A stretch of DNA of 6,544 nucleotides, taken from Roseiflexaceae bacterium (lineage in GTDB: Bacteria > Chloroflexota > Chloroflexia > Chloroflexales > Roseiflexaceae). Position numbers and translations under genes: made by a program. Positions 5,355 to 6,544 of this stretch are shown piece after piece (the first letter of the stretch is position 1; every line of letters begins with the position of its first letter). The stretch spans positions 1 to 6,544 of the forward strand of contig CANHPK010000088.1 in NCBI GenBank assembly GCA_947462525.1, written 5' to 3'. The notes beneath the pieces were generated by a model. The model searched no databases. It was not told the origin of the DNA and worked only from the letters and a program-made list of their open reading frames with translations.

Positions 5355-6544
5355 ATGAAAATCACCGACCTCAAATGCGCCATCATGGGAGGAACACCCA
5401 TCATCCGCATCACCACCGACGCCGGCATCGATGGCTATGGCCAAGCCGAGTTTTACAAGTCGTACCTAAAGCCGCATGTGTTGTACTACCGGGACATGAT
5501 TATCGGCCTCGACCCGACCAACGTCGAAGCCGTGATGCAGCGCATTCGCCGCATGGGGGCGTTCAAACCGTGGGGTGCGGCGGTCAGTGCCATCGAGATT
5601 GCCCTGTGGGACATCGCCGGCAAAGCTGCGAACCTACCCGTCTACAAACTGCTGGGCGGCAAAGTGCGCGACAAGGTGCGCACCTACATCACCACCAACC
5701 GTTACCCGATGCCGTTGCAGACGCCGGCAGAATATGTCGAGAACGTGCAGAAAATCCAGGGGTGGTCCGAGGGCTTTACGCTGTTCAAGCAGCCCATCTC
5801 GTTCCACAGCCCGATGGCCATCACGACGCCCAACTACAGCTATGGCGAGCGGCGCAATTGGGGGGTGCACAGCAACCGCGGCGTCATGACGGCGCAGGGG
5901 CTCAATCATACCGTAGCCTGTGTGCAAGCCATGCGCGAGGCACTGCCAGACACGATCGAACTGGCGTTGGACTGTGGGCCCGGGTTTTTGCCGCAGGACG
6001 CATTGCGCTTTGCCCAGGCCTGCGAGCCGTTCCAACTGCGCTGGCTCGAGGACATGCTGTCGGGCGACTATGCGCCGTTTGTGACGGCAGATCAGTATCG
6101 AGATGTGAAAACGCGGACGTCGACGCCGTTGCACACCGGCGAGCAGATGTACCTGCGCCAGAACTTCATGGAACTCATCGAAAAACGGGCCGTCGACGTC
6201 ATCGGCCCCGACCCGCTCGATGTGGGCGGCATTGCCGAGCTCAAGTGGATTACCGAATATGCTGACTTGCACGGGATTGCCATGGCGCCGCACGGCACCG
6301 GCAATGGCGTCTTTGGCTTGGCGGCGCTGGTGCAGGTGTGTGCCACGTTGCCCGACAACTTCATCGCGTTTGAGTACCCCAAGGCCAATCTGCCGTGGTG
6401 GTACGACATCGTCGACGGGTTGCCGGACCAGATCGTCAAAGATAGTTATGTCGACGTGTGGGACCGACCGGGCTTGGGAGTGACGTTCCGCGTCAATGCG
6501 GCCAAGAAGTATCTTGAGGCAGAGGATAAAGCGTTTTTTGAGTA
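5355..6544 (+). CDS. Enolase superfamily protein, mandelate racemase/muconate lactonizing type (paralog 2), stop codon cut by window end
   Basis: The frame starts at an ATG seven bases after AAAGGA and stays open for 396 codons. The last two bases of the window are TA, and the paralog upstream ends at the same place (396 codons, TAA), so the gene is very probably complete but for one base. Residues 1-380 align without gaps to paralog 1 with about 286 identities (75%) by hand count; the tails then differ by one residue of indel. All catalytic positions are kept: D206, E232, E263, D286, H313, E340, and K145 (FKQP). Differences crowd into 111-190 and into residues 11-37 of the capping domain, the region holding the substrate-facing 20s loop in this superfamily. 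The inference is the same chemistry on a different, related substrate. It lies in tandem with paralog 1, and whether they share a transcript across the fold-back element is unclear. Confidence 0.9.
   Translation, partial: MKITDLKCAIMGGTPIIRITTDAGIDGYGQAEFYKSYLKPHVLYYRDMIIGLDPTNVEAVMQRIRRMGAFKPWGAAVSAIEIALWDIAGKAANLPVYKLLGGKVRDKVRTYITTNRYPMPLQTPAEYVENVQKIQGWSEGFTLFKQPISFHSPMAITTPNYSYGERRNWGVHSNRGVMTAQGLNHTVACVQAMREALPDTIELALDCGPGFLPQDALRFAQACEPFQLRWLEDMLSGDYAPFVTADQYRDVKTRTSTPLHTGEQMYLRQNFMELIEKRAVDVIGPDPLDVGGIAELKWITEYADLHGIAMAPHGTGNGVFGLAALVQVCATLPDNFIAFEYPKANLPWWYDIVDGLPDQIVKDSYVDVWDRPGLGVTFRVNAAKKYLEAEDKAFFE

Noticed and set aside
5321..6265. Out-of-frame + strand open frame (314 codons) over the second enolase gene
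   Set aside because: The true frame starting at 5355 aligns at about 75% identity with paralog 1. This frame is Arg/His-rich and starts inside the inverted repeat.

Overview
This 6.5 kb window is ordinary bacterial chromosomal DNA. It is GC-rich, with G/C-biased third codon positions and short intergenic gaps. It holds five protein-coding genes, two of them cut by the window edges, and no RNA gene, transposase or CRISPR array. The gene families (GH3 glycosidase, SulP transporter, Cys/Met-type PLP enzyme, paired mandelate-racemase-like enolases), the heptamer CTGATAA tandem repeat and the CGCAGAGACGCAGAG-type inverted repeat together suggest an environmental heterotroph, possibly Chloroflexota. 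That placement is an impression and cannot be proved from this window.

Layout: (1) At 2-847 (+) is the C-terminal part of a GH3 beta-glucosidase-like protein. (2) At 848-1004 is a convergent intergenic gap packed with a palindromic repeat. The last palindrome, followed by six T, probably terminates the GH3 transcript. (3) At 1005-2489 (-) is a SulP-family anion transporter with a C-terminal STAS domain. Its stop codon lies inside a fragment of the repeat. (4) At 2490-2638 is a second cluster of the same repeat. It contains a 54-bp segment matching the first cluster at 53 of 54 positions, so SulP sits between two direct copies. (5) At 2639-3772 (-) is an atypical Cys/Met-metabolism PLP enzyme. 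(6) At 3773-3939 is a divergent promoter region with five perfect tandem heptamers. (7) At 3940-5130 (+) and 5355-6544 (+) are two tandem paralogous enolase-superfamily (mandelate racemase-like) genes, about 75% identical over the first 380 residues by hand count. A 224-bp gap holding a long imperfect inverted repeat separates them. The second gene is complete at 396 codons except that the window ends after the first two bases (TA) of what is probably its stop codon.

Functional reading: GH3 plus two acid-sugar-dehydratase/racemase-like enolases is compatible with carbohydrate or sugar-acid catabolism. SulP and the PLP enzyme could both touch sulfur metabolism. None of these links is demonstrated, because the gene orientations form at least three transcription units. 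No clearly novel multi-gene system is evident. The most notable signals are the palindromic repeat family with a compensatory arm change, its direct repeats flanking SulP, and the clustering of paralog differences in the enolase pair.
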